A stretch of DNA of 64,000 nt from Rhodothermus bifroesti. Lineage in GTDB: Bacteria > Bacteroidota > Rhodothermia > Rhodothermales > Rhodothermaceae. Position numbers and translations under genes: made by a program. The notes under the pieces are model-generated. The model saw only the letters and a list, made by a program, of their open reading frames with translations, had not been told where the DNA came from and did not search any database. This document shows, one piece after another, positions 9,378-17,426 of this stretch (positions within the stretch are counted from its first letter, which is position 1; each line of letters starts with the position of its first letter). The stretch lies in the NCBI RefSeq assembly GCF_017908595.1, contig NZ_JAGKTL010000004.1, positions 1 to 64,000 on the forward strand, written 5' to 3'.

Positions 9378-10538
9378 TCAAATGTTTTCCATACAGGGCT
9401 CTGCGCTCGGGAGCGTTTCTTGATAACATCGAGGCACGCGCCGAGCAACGCCGCAACTGAGTTCATAAGGAATGGTGTCGGCCCAGGCCGCAACCTCCAT
9501 AATGGAAGGGCCGCCTTCACCAAACAGCACGGTCTCTTCGCCTTCCTGCACATCGGGGGCTGCATCAGGTGCACCCAGGTCAACCATGAGCAAATCCATA
9601 CACACAGCACCTACAATCGGAAACTGTTGTCCCCGAATGCCTACCCGGCCGCGGTTGGACAAGCGGCGGGGCACGCCATCACCATAACCCGCGCCAACAA
9701 CAGCAATGCGGCGCCAGTCGGGGGCTGCCCAGGTGCGGCCGTACGAAATCGTGGTTCCGGGTGGTACCGTCCGCACCTGCACCACACGCGAAACCATGCG
9801 CATGACAGGTCGGAGTCCAACATGACGCAACAGTTGGGGATGGGACGTGTAGCCGTAAAGCGCTGCGCCCACCCGTGCCTGTTGCCGCGGACTGTGCCAG
9901 TAGGTTTCTGGCAACCGAAGCAGCGCACTGCTATTGGCGATGTGGATTGCCTCAAAGTCGTCACCAAACTGGCGGCAAAGCTGCTCAAAGCGTTCAAGCT
10001 GCTGATACAAGAAGGTGTCTTGCGGATCGTCGGCCGTAGCTAGGTGCGTCCAGAGTCCGACCAGGTGGACGGCGGGGGTCTGTGCTAGCTGGCGTACTAT
10101 AGAGGGCACTTCGCTGGGCCATAGGCCAAGCCGTCCCATACCGGTATCGACTTTCACATGCACGCGTAGCAAGCCTAAGCGTGGCGCCGCTGTGCAGACA
10201 GCCTCGGCAACGGCCGGCGACGCGACCGTCACGTCGAACTGCTGAGCAGCACATACGGGAAGGTCTTCTGGAAACGCTACGCCCAAAACCAGAATCGGGG
10301 CCTCCACACCCGCTTCACGCAAGGCAAGGGCTTCCGCAACCCGCGCTACGGCAAAATGACGAACACCAACGTCCTGAAGTGTACGAGCCACCGGCACCAG
10401 CCCATGTCCATACGCATCGGCCTTCACGACAGCCATTAGCGTGGCCGGACCTAGCCGCTGCTGCAACAACTGTGCATTATGCCGAAGATGCGGCAGACAA
10501 ATTTGAACGAGCGTAGGAGTATGCAACACTGTAAGCAT
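9378..10538 (-). CDS. alr: Alanine racemase
   Basis: About 386 residues from the ATG at 10538, preceded by CAGGG; the longer frame to 10601 adds 21 residues not typical of the family. The enzyme interconverts L- and D-alanine for peptidoglycan synthesis. The pyridoxal phosphate lysine sits in the family motif VVKADAYGHG near the N-terminus of the TIM-barrel domain. The substrate-binding HxxxxTGMGRLG region is VKVDTGMGRLG. The catalytic tyrosine of the C-terminal beta domain is in VGAGYGDG, and the AVCMDLLMVDLG strand follows. A 240-aa frame on the opposite strand is a shadow. Confidence 0.95.
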   Translation of the reverse strand: MLTVLHTPTLVQICLPHLRHNAQLLQQRLGPATLMAVVKADAYGHGLVPVARTLQDVGVRHFAVARVAEALALREAGVEAPILVLGVAFPEDLPVCAAQQFDVTVASPAVAEAVCTAAPRLGLLRVHVKVDTGMGRLGLWPSEVPSIVRQLAQTPAVHLVGLWTHLATADDPQDTFLYQQLERFEQLCRQFGDDFEAIHIANSSALLRLPETYWHSPRQQARVGAALYGYTSHPQLLRHVGLRPVMRMVSRVVQVRTVPPGTTISYGRTWAAPDWRRIAVVGAGYGDGVPRRLSNRGRVGIRGQQFPIVGAVCMDLLMVDLGAPDAAPDVQEGEETVLFGEGGPSIMEVAAWADTIPYELSCGVARRVPRCYQETLPSAEPCMENI

Positions 10539-10655
10539 CCCTGCTGCAAACGCCGCGCGGCTCACGCTCGGCAAGCAAAAAAGATCCTGCCTGAGGCACA
10601 ACCTGTAGCCATACCTTAAGGTTTAACGGCAGACCATCGCAGCAAACCGCCCACC

Positions 10656-11699
10656 ATGGTGACCTCTACGCCTTGGGTTTCGGTAATCATCGTGTCTTGG
10701 AATGCCCGGCATTTACTCGAGCAATGCCTGCCTTCGGTTGTAGCGACCGATTATCCTCACCTCGAGATCATTTTAGCGGACAACGGCTCTACCGATGGAT
10801 CTGCTGAATGGGTAGCTACCCGGTTTCCAACTGTACGCATTATTCGCCATCCTGAAAATTGGGCCTTCTGCCGTGGAAACAATGCGGCTATCCCCCATGC
10901 GCGAGGGGACTACATTGTGCTCCTCAATAACGACGTTGAAGTCCCCCCAAACTGGCTTTGGCCCTTAGTGCATCGCATGGAGGCCGATCCGCAGCTTGGC
11001 GCCGTGCAACCCAAGCTCCGCCAGTATCATCGCCGAACCCACTTTGAGTACGCCGGGGCAGCAGGAGGTTTTTTAGACCGTTTTGGATATCCGTTCGCGC
11101 GCGGGCGCATTTTCGATACTGTAGAGCCCGACGAAGGGCAATACGACAATCCTGGACCTATCTTCTGGGCCACAGGAGCTGCCATCATGCTTCGCCGCAG
11201 CGCGCTCGAGCAGGTCGGATTGCTGGACGAGCAGTTTGTACTCCACATGGAAGAGATCGACCTGTGCTGGCGATTGCAACGTGCAGGGTATCGTATTGAG
11301 CTCGTACCCCAAAGCGTTGTCTACCATCTGGGCGGAAGTTCTCTCCCCCCTCACGATGCCCGCAAGACGTACTTCAACTTCCGCAACAGTCTACTTTTGC
11401 TGTATAAAAACCTGCCGCCGGCCGAATGGCACCGAACGTTCCCGCTGCGCATCTTGCTCGATGGGATAGCCTTTTTGCGCTTTCTTTTTCTAAGGCGCTG
11501 GAAAGATGCCTTGGCGGTTATCAAAGCCTATCACGATGCCCATCGCCTTAGCCGGCATTACCGGCAAATGCGCCCAAAGGATAACGAGCTGGTGGTGTTA
11601 CCCTCCTATCGAGGCAGCATTGCTTGGGACTACTTTGTGCTACGCCGACGGCGCTTTCAGGACCTTCCTGCACGACGCTGGCTTACGTCGGCGCACTGA
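10656..11699 (+). CDS. Family 2 glycosyltransferase
   Basis: 347 residues. The GT-A fold starts at once with VSVIIVSWNARHLLEQCL, then LADNGSTDGS (nucleotide binding) and VLLNNDVEVPPNW (the DxD-equivalent metal site). Further on are GAAIMLRRSALEQVG and LDEQFVLHMEEIDLCWR, the acceptor-side motif of rhamnosyltransferase-like GT2 enzymes. The C-terminal 90 residues are basic and probably membrane-peripheral. It should add a sugar to a surface polysaccharide or lipid. It is not next to other polysaccharide genes. It is divergent from alr and overlaps the transporter gene by 17 bases at the 3' end. Confidence 0.88.
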   Translation: MVTSTPWVSVIIVSWNARHLLEQCLPSVVATDYPHLEIILADNGSTDGSAEWVATRFPTVRIIRHPENWAFCRGNNAAIPHARGDYIVLLNNDVEVPPNWLWPLVHRMEADPQLGAVQPKLRQYHRRTHFEYAGAAGGFLDRFGYPFARGRIFDTVEPDEGQYDNPGPIFWATGAAIMLRRSALEQVGLLDEQFVLHMEEIDLCWRLQRAGYRIELVPQSVVYHLGGSSLPPHDARKTYFNFRNSLLLLYKNLPPAEWHRTFPLRILLDGIAFLRFLFLRRWKDALAVIKAYHDAHRLSRHYRQMRPKDNELVVLPSYRGSIAWDYFVLRRRRFQDLPARRWLTSAH

Positions 11700-12600
11700 G
11701 CTGCCGCCGCAGTTGCAGGTGCTCGTAACGTACGGCAAAGCCTACGGCCCCTAGCACCAACAGCATCCCCAAAAGAGAAAACGGTGATGGCATTTCATGA
11801 AAAAGTACATAAGCCAAAATCGAGGCTCCTACAGGCTCTAGCAGCGACAGCAATCCCAGCCAGGCTGCTGGCAAGTACTTAACACTGTAGTTAAACGCAC
11901 CATGACCTAAAATCTGGGGCCCTAGGGCCATAAGTGCACAAAGTCCGTAAAAGCGCAAACTGTAGCCGGTTAGCGGTGTTTTTAGCAACAAGGCCAGTAT
12001 AAGTGCAGTCAAAGCGGCCGCTAAGTAAAGTAAGAAGACGTACGGCAGCCAAGCGGTCTGCTGTCGCACTACGCGGCCAATCAAAAGATACAGGCTCACC
12101 AAGAGCGCGCCACTTAATGCCAGCATATTCCCTAAAAGCGGCTTGCGGCCAGCAAAAGCCTGCACATGATCCCCCCAGCTCATTAGCATCGCACCCAGCA
12201 CGGCCATACCGATTGCAAGCACAACAGGCATCGAAAGCCGCTCTTTAAGTAACGCAAACCCCAAAGCTGCCAAAAACACTGGACTTAAACATACCAGCAC
12301 CGAGGCACTAGCCACCGAAGTGTAAAAAAGCGAGAGAATCCAGACCACAAAATGCAGCCCTAAGAAAACGCCGGCCAGCAAGATCAGCATCAGCTCACGG
12401 AGACCATAGCGAAGGCGCGCTATAGGACGCAGGGCAGCTGGGGCAAGGAGGCCAACGGCAATGCCTGTACGCCAAACGGCAATAGCCAAACCAGGTGCTT
12501 CATCCCCTACCAGGCGCACCAGGATGGGACTAATCGCAAAACTGAGCAATCCCAGCGCCAGGATAGGATAGACGCGAAAAGGGACTGCGGCCCGATCCAT
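11683..12600 (-). CDS. EamA/DMT-family transporter
   Basis: 305 residues with about ten hydrophobic helices in two EamA repeats of five (roughly 10-150 and 160-295). Features of the family include LVGDEAPGLAIAVWRTGIA early on and LPAAWLGLLSLLEPVGASIL in the second repeat. Members export or import amino acids, nucleotides or other small metabolites; the substrate cannot be read from sequence. It ends inside the last codons of the convergent glycosyltransferase gene. The DUF4293 gene lies 18 bases upstream on the same strand, so the two are probably co-transcribed. Confidence 0.88.
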   Translation of the reverse strand: MDRAAVPFRVYPILALGLLSFAISPILVRLVGDEAPGLAIAVWRTGIAVGLLAPAALRPIARLRYGLRELMLILLAGVFLGLHFVVWILSLFYTSVASASVLVCLSPVFLAALGFALLKERLSMPVVLAIGMAVLGAMLMSWGDHVQAFAGRKPLLGNMLALSGALLVSLYLLIGRVVRQQTAWLPYVFLLYLAAALTALILALLLKTPLTGYSLRFYGLCALMALGPQILGHGAFNYSVKYLPAAWLGLLSLLEPVGASILAYVLFHEMPSPFSLLGMLLVLGAVGFAVRYEHLQLRRQLSAPT

Positions 12601-12618
12601 AGGTAGGACAGCTCTGCT

Positions 12619-13044
12619 TTACCGCAGCCGGTGCATCGACTGCAGCAACGCTAGGTCATGCTCAATGCCGCGTCGGGCCAGCCTCAAAAACAGGTAAGCG
12701 ATGAGCGGCAGTGCTAACCAAAACAACCGTTCCCAAAGTATGCCTTCGGTCGTCCGCACGCCTAAAGCCCCCCCAACGTATAACCCACCCAAGTACAGCG
12801 CGCTCAGCAGCAGAACGCCAAGTTGGGCCAGTACCACCAGTTTGCGCTGGCGCGAAAGCTGACGGTATAGGAAAATCAACCCTACCGTTCCAAGCGCAAG
12901 TACAGCACCCAAGGCACGCACCAGCAGCACGAGCCAGCCTGGGCCGGCCAGGGCCAGCAGTTGCCCAGGAACCGGCGCTAGCACCAGCAATCCCAGCGCA
13001 GCAGCTGCCAGGAGTAAATACAAAGATTGCACGCGTTGAATCAT
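12619..13044 (-). CDS. DUF4293 family membrane protein
   Basis: 141 residues with four predicted membrane helices. The opening MIQRVQSLYLLLAAAA is the hallmark of DUF4293, a Bacteroidota-restricted family of unknown function. It sits just after a terminator that ends the ExbB/ExbD operon, and just before the EamA transporter on the same strand. Confidence 0.85.
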   Translation of the reverse strand: MIQRVQSLYLLLAAAALGLLVLAPVPGQLLALAGPGWLVLLVRALGAVLALGTVGLIFLYRQLSRQRKLVVLAQLGVLLLSALYLGGLYVGGALGVRTTEGILWERLFWLALPLIAYLFLRLARRGIEHDLALLQSMHRLR

Positions 13045-13062
13045 AGCGATATCCTACCCGAC

Positions 13063-13090
13063 AAAAAAGCCCCGCCAATGCAGGGCTTTT
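13063..13090 (-). terminator. Terminator of the ExbB-X-ExbD-ExbD operon
   Basis: On the minus strand AAAGCCC, a 10-base loop and GGGCTTT are followed by TTT, about 25 bases past the stop of the last ExbD gene. The plus-strand arm is also A/T-flanked, but no plus-strand gene needs it. Confidence 0.8.
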
Positions 13091-13113
13091 ACCTAAACAG
13101 GCCGCATCCCTAA

Positions 13114-13578
13114 CTACAGTGCAGTTGGGCTTTCAGGGCGTGCGGAGTAGTTAATGCGAAGCGTACCTGCTTCGCGCAGTTCTTGCTGCACATCATAAAC
13201 CAACTTCATTTTGGCATCCTGGTCGATGCGCAGCGATACAATCAACTTGGGTTGTTCAACTAGCTTGTTATACATAACCGTACGGATGAGCGTTAGATCA
13301 TCAATCAACGCATCGTCGATCTGCACCCGCTGCTCCCCTAGACGCCCATCCGGCAGTTTTCTTGGGCCGATATAGATATAGGAAAGCAGGCGTTTTTGAT
13401 CTATTTTGGTGAGTGCTTCAGCGTGTGGAAGTATCGTTCGCACCATAACCGTAGTCTCCCGAAGCACGGTGCTGACCATGAAAAAGATCAGCAACAAAAA
13501 GATAATGTCCGGGAGTGAAGCCGTAGGAATTGCAGGCTTGGTGTCGCCTGTCTTTTTCTTAAAATGCTGTGAAGCCAT
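13114..13578 (-). CDS. ExbD/TolR-type biopolymer transport protein (second copy)
   Basis: 154 residues. One membrane helix lies near residues 24-42 (PDIIFLLLIFFMVSTVL); its Asp is the proton-carrying residue of the ExbD/TolR family. The periplasmic domain follows. With ExbB it forms the proton-driven motor that energises outer-membrane receptors through TonB-like partners. It lies 6 bases after another ExbD gene. Paired ExbD genes are usual in Bacteroidota. No tonB gene follows; the operon is closed by a terminator. Confidence 0.9.
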   Translation of the reverse strand: MASQHFKKKTGDTKPAIPTASLPDIIFLLLIFFMVSTVLRETTVMVRTILPHAEALTKIDQKRLLSYIYIGPRKLPDGRLGEQRVQIDDALIDDLTLIRTVMYNKLVEQPKLIVSLRIDQDAKMKLVYDVQQELREAGTLRINYSARPESPTAL

Positions 13579-13584
13579 AATTTC

Positions 13585-14142
13585 TTAGCCGCAGTCCGGT
13601 TCAGCTACTGAAATTTGCGCGGGGATCATTTCACGCACCTGATTTTTTTCATCGGCCCCCAGCGTTACACGGTAGGCATTGTAGTTTGGATAACCCAGCT
13701 TGCGTGCCTCAGCGTCCCAAAGCTCAAAGTATCCCATCCAAACTTCATCGAGTACCTGAATGTAGGTGTTATACGCCGTCTCACAGTCTGTCTTAATAGA
13801 GACCACTGCTTTCTGAGGGCTCTCGGCGTAGTTCGGATCGACCCCGTTGTTTGTCAGGTGCTTTTTTACTTCCTCACGAATTTGAGGCACCGAAGCCAGC
13901 TTGTCTTCAATCAGGACCTGTCCCTGCGCATTCACCAAAATCTTCAACATGTTCCGCTCTCGCACAGGGGGCGGCTCCTGATTTTCTTCCAGCTTGGGTG
14001 GCAGCGTCATTCCGATCCCTGCATCCGCATCAATTGTCGTTGCCACTAGGAAAAAAATCATCAGCAGGAAGGCAATATCGGCCATCGAAGCCGTTGGGAT
14101 CTCTGCCTCCACGCGCTTTTTCTTTTTCAGCAATCCAGCCAT
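13585..14142 (-). CDS. ExbD/TolR-type biopolymer transport protein (first copy)
   Basis: 185 residues. The membrane helix near 20-40 has the family pattern MADIAFLLMIFFLVATTID with the conserved Asp. The periplasmic part is longer than in the second copy and includes a Tyr-rich stretch (YAESPQKAVVSIKTD, then YFELWDAEARKLGY). It is the third gene of the ExbB operon, 9 bases after the small membrane protein gene. The two ExbD copies probably form a heteromeric pair within one ExbB ring, by analogy with other Bacteroidota. Confidence 0.9.
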   Translation of the reverse strand: MAGLLKKKKRVEAEIPTASMADIAFLLMIFFLVATTIDADAGIGMTLPPKLEENQEPPPVRERNMLKILVNAQGQVLIEDKLASVPQIREEVKKHLTNNGVDPNYAESPQKAVVSIKTDCETAYNTYIQVLDEVWMGYFELWDAEARKLGYPNYNAYRVTLGADEKNQVREMIPAQISVAEPDCG

Positions 14143-14151
14143 AGCCCAACC

Positions 14152-14427
14152 TCAAAAGCTCAACAGGTTGCGAACACCCGAAAACAACAAGGCAAGCACT
14201 GCCAGCCCAAACATGATCATTAGCGTGATGACCCCTGCTTGGGCCCAACTAGCCACGCTGAACCCCAAAATCAGCATCAGCAAAACGGGCAGTACCACAA
14301 TTAACATCGAAATCGGGCTGATCTTGCCATACGTTAAGTTACGTAGCCCAAAAATGGCCTGCCCTACCAAGGCTAGAGCCAGCAAGATCAACGCAACCCA
14401 AATCGATAAAGCAACAAGCGTATCCAT
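14152..14427 (-). CDS. Small membrane protein of the ExbB/ExbD operon
   Basis: About 91 residues from the ATG at 14427; a longer frame to 14475 would overlap exbB. It has three hydrophobic segments (about 4-27, 42-65 and 68-88) with a short polar loop FGLRNLTYGKIS between the first two. Not a named family that I can identify, but a small membrane gene at this place between exbB and exbD is common in Bacteroidota. It is likely an accessory part of the motor. Only a weak GGGA lies before the start, so translation may be coupled to exbB, which ends 19 bases upstream. Confidence 0.75.
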   Translation of the reverse strand: MDTLVALSIWVALILLALALVGQAIFGLRNLTYGKISPISMLIVVLPVLLMLILGFSVASWAQAGVITLMIMFGLAVLALLFSGVRNLLSF

Positions 14428-14446
14428 AGGGGTATCCCAATATTCT

Positions 14447-15160
14447 TCACTGCTGTGGCTCTGCTTTCTTCTCACGTGTCGTCAGCGGCTGACCGCTTTG
14501 CATCAACACCAACGAATCGATCAGCTCAATAGAGGCCTCTTCCATGTCGACCACAATCCGGTCGATCTTGGAAACCGAATAGTTATAGAAAAACTGCAAC
14601 GTAATGGCCGCGATTAGACCAAAGACTGTAGTTAACAATGCTACCTTAATACCACCGGCAACCAAGCTGGGCGAAATGTCTCCTGCACGTTCGATTGCAT
14701 CAAACGCCTGCACCATACCGACTACAGTACCCAGGAAGCCAAACATAGGTGCCAGCGAGATAAAGAGCGACAGCCACACCAGTCCACGCTCCAAAAAGCT
14801 CATTTCAATCGAACCATACGAGACAATCGCTTTCTCCACTGCCTCAATACCTTCATCGGCACGCAACAGCCCAGCCTGAAAGACCGACGCTACGGGGCCA
14901 CGTGTCTTAGCACACACCTCCTCGGCTGCCTGAATCCCTCCCTCTTCAAGCGCCTTTTTAACGTTTACAATAAACTTGCGCGTGTTGATGTCTGCCAAGT
15001 TCAGCGTAATAATGCGCTCAAAAGCAATGGCCAATCCAATGATCAGCGAAACCAGGATCGGCCACATGAACTCTCCCCCCTCATTGAAACGTTGCACCAG
15101 CACGTTGATGAACCCTTCGTTTCCCGCAGCAGCCTGGGGCAGCATCAGCAGCAGTTCCAT
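14447..15160 (-). CDS. MotA/TolQ/ExbB proton channel family protein
   Basis: 237 residues, with three membrane helices: about 30-50, about 133-155 and about 170-195. The conserved channel stretch is SLAPMFGFLGTVVGMVQAF followed by LVAGGIKVALLTTVFGLIAA, which carries the family's Thr residues lining the proton path. It forms the pentameric ring of the inner-membrane motor that powers TonB-dependent uptake. It is the first gene of a four-gene operon and has a strong AAGGAGGAAA ribosome site before the ATG. A second, separate ExbB gene lies at 36.3 kb, so the cell has at least two such motors. Confidence 0.93.
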   Translation of the reverse strand: MELLLMLPQAAAGNEGFINVLVQRFNEGGEFMWPILVSLIIGLAIAFERIITLNLADINTRKFIVNVKKALEEGGIQAAEEVCAKTRGPVASVFQAGLLRADEGIEAVEKAIVSYGSIEMSFLERGLVWLSLFISLAPMFGFLGTVVGMVQAFDAIERAGDISPSLVAGGIKVALLTTVFGLIAAITLQFFYNYSVSKIDRIVVDMEEASIELIDSLVLMQSGQPLTTREKKAEPQQ

Positions 15161-15522
15161 GGACGATTTCCTCCTTGTTCTGTCATGTACATCCTAATCA
15201 TACTTGCATACCGCTTCCCTGTCTCTAATGCAGGGTCAGCAACAGTTACCATATTACCGATTTTTATCGGCAGAGTCAATCCCAGCACATTGCTCGACAT
15301 CACTTAAAGCCATGTCCACTTCTATCATATCCCCCAGCGCTTTTTAGATTTACACCAAAACACTCTCTTAGCGCACAAAATTCGCAAAACGTTTCTATAG
15401 CTACCAAACGTCAAAGATACGCATTCGTACCGGTTTATACTGCTGACGAACATGACCAGGTTTGCTGGCGCAGCTGGCGTCCATGCTGTAACTTGGGATT
15501 TTGAGCTTAGTGCGCTTGTGGC
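15161..15522. other. Divergent intergenic region, exbB / penicillin-acylase homologue
   Basis: 362 bases between divergent genes. It is AT-richer than the flanks and lacks a plausible gene. The exbB ribosome site is at 15163-15176. I see possible -10 boxes (for example TATGAT on the minus strand near 15192-15199) but no clear partner -35, and no structured RNA. Confidence 0.5.
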
Positions 15523-17418
15523 ATGCGACGCCTGTTACAGGTTTTGCTATTGTTGGGCTTAGGGTTGTCCTTTATAGCCCTCGGCTTACGTTATGTACTT
15601 CGAGGAGCGATAACTCCCAAACCCACGGTATTCCTACGCGGGTTAGCTGCGCCGGTTATGCTCAGCGAATTACCTGGACACGTGCTTCACCTGAGTGCTC
15701 AAAGTGCATCCGATGCTTGGCAGGCTTTGGGTTATGCGCATGGTCGCTGGCATGCTTGGCCACTGCTGCTTTGGCGCCAAGCCGCGCTGGGCAGACAAGC
15801 CGAATGGTTTGGATCCTTTGTCTTGCCTTTTGACAGCCTGATCCGCATGCTACAACTGCCTGCAACTTCACAACAAGCTTTTGAGCAACTGCCGCAAGCT
15901 ACCCGTCGGGTTTTAGAAGCCTACAGCACCGGGCTTAATGCTGCTTTACAAGAACAGGACGTCCGTTTGCGTGATGAACTCGTCCTGCTTAACCTTTCCG
16001 TTGAGCCTTGGCAACCCTGGCATAGCCTAGCCCTCGAGCGGTTACTGGCTTTGCTGGCCTTACCTGACTCCATCGACGCAGCGCTCCCTTTGCTGGCGCC
16101 TTTGCGTGCCTGGCTGCACCTGTATGGATCGCAACACAGTGTAGCCTGGGTGCACACAAGTTCGGATCAAGGGCCTGTTTTTTTTCAGCGCCACGTCTAC
16201 GGGAACCTGGCATTACCGTTTTTTCAAGAAGTGATTTTAAGCTACGAGGGCTCCAGACGCTGGCTTGTAACCGTTCCAGGCACGTTGCTTTTTCCAGCGG
16301 GGCAAACGGAGCACCAAGCGTGGTGTGTATTTCTAACCTCCCATCGGGCACGCACCGAGCAGCACCCTCGTGCATCCCTACCGCTCCAGCCGGTATACGA
16401 ACGCCTAAGGCTCCCTTCGGGCGACGAACACCTCCTGCGCATGGAACAGGCCGATGCGTACTTGGTCCTTCGTGAACTGGCGCCAGATACCGTGCGTGTA
16501 CTTTGGTGGCCGGGACTACAGCCCGTGAGCGATCTACCGGCCTGGCTGGCCTTGCTGGCCGACAGTGAGGTCACCTTTCAGCTGTTCGACGGTAGTGGCC
16601 TGCGCATAGACGCTACCGGACAGCCCGTAGTGCTCGGCACACCACCCGTGATAGAGCCTATCCCTGGTGGCCTCTTGGTTGGTCAAACCCCATGGCATCG
16701 TTACTTAGCCAGACGACTCCGTGAGCTACCGCTAAGCCCTAACCCCCCCTCTGAAGACCACCACAGCCTTTGGGCAGCTGAACAGCTGTCCCTGCTGCTC
16801 ACCCTGATCGACTCGCTGCACACAACCGATACCTTACTGCAAGAGGCGTATACTTTCCTGCGTAATTGGGACGCTACCTACCATCGTGCGAGCATTGGGG
16901 CTACCCTCTTCGATGCATGGCTAGCGCACTACCAAAGCCGATACGACTCCCTCCCCCCCCTCAGCCTTCCCGATAGTAGCCTTCGCGTTCAGCTTCGACA
17001 AGCGCTGCATGTCGCCTTGCAAGATGCCGTCTCGACCCTGCGGAAAAGCCTAGGCACTGACCCCAACCGCTGGCGCTGGGAGCATGCTCAACCGTTACGC
17101 CTAACCTTTCCGGTATGGGCCTACCAGGCTAATCTACCTGCCGCCAATCGCTATGCGCCCGTACTCCTCCCCGGCGAAGGTCATCCTTCAACACTGCGCT
17201 GGAACCCCTCAGCGCTGTTAAGTGACCGACCCGCACCAGCCCATTGGGAGGGATGGACCTACTTCCCCCACAGCCAACGCTTTTACGTGCGCCGCTGGTG
17301 GCCACAGCCCGACCGCTTCTTAGGACGCTACCGCATGCCTAACCCCGAGCCCCAAATACTCCCGCTGGACCCGACGCTGACGCCCATACAACAGACTACA
17401 CTGCGGCCTCTCCGTTAA
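15523..17418 (+). CDS. Divergent penicillin acylase (Ntn hydrolase) homologue
   Basis: 631 residues. A membrane or signal helix covers about 4-22. The alpha-chain region follows the penicillin acylase pattern: LGYAHGRWHAW, then WRQAALGRQAEWFG, then VLEAYSTGLNAAL. The beta chain of the family starts with a catalytic Ser in GSN-x-W. Here the matching place reads GSQHSVAW, with the candidate nucleophile at Ser203, so the Asn and Trp are altered. The strand after it (FQRHVYGNLALPFFQEV) and the C-terminal GEGHPSTLRWNPSA still match the family frame. Relatives hydrolyse acylated amides such as penicillins or acyl-homoserine lactones. Activity and self-cleavage here are uncertain. It is convergent with acs. 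Confidence 0.78.
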   Translation: MRRLLQVLLLLGLGLSFIALGLRYVLRGAITPKPTVFLRGLAAPVMLSELPGHVLHLSAQSASDAWQALGYAHGRWHAWPLLLWRQAALGRQAEWFGSFVLPFDSLIRMLQLPATSQQAFEQLPQATRRVLEAYSTGLNAALQEQDVRLRDELVLLNLSVEPWQPWHSLALERLLALLALPDSIDAALPLLAPLRAWLHLYGSQHSVAWVHTSSDQGPVFFQRHVYGNLALPFFQEVILSYEGSRRWLVTVPGTLLFPAGQTEHQAWCVFLTSHRARTEQHPRASLPLQPVYERLRLPSGDEHLLRMEQADAYLVLRELAPDTVRVLWWPGLQPVSDLPAWLALLADSEVTFQLFDGSGLRIDATGQPVVLGTPPVIEPIPGGLLVGQTPWHRYLARRLRELPLSPNPPSEDHHSLWAAEQLSLLLTLIDSLHTTDTLLQEAYTFLRNWDATYHRASIGATLFDAWLAHYQSRYDSLPPLSLPDSSLRVQLRQALHVALQDAVSTLRKSLGTDPNRWRWEHAQPLRLTFPVWAYQANLPAANRYAPVLLPGEGHPSTLRWNPSALLSDRPAPAHWEGWTYFPHSQRFYVRRWWPQPDRFLGRYRMPNPEPQILPLDPTLTPIQQTTLRPLR

Positions 17419-17426
17419 TGACGGAC

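Noticed and set aside
9321-10043. Long 240-codon plus-strand frame opposite alanine racemase
   Set aside because: It lies antisense to a gene with a complete set of alanine racemase motifs, has no family features and low-complexity Arg/Cys/His-rich translation; a shadow frame.
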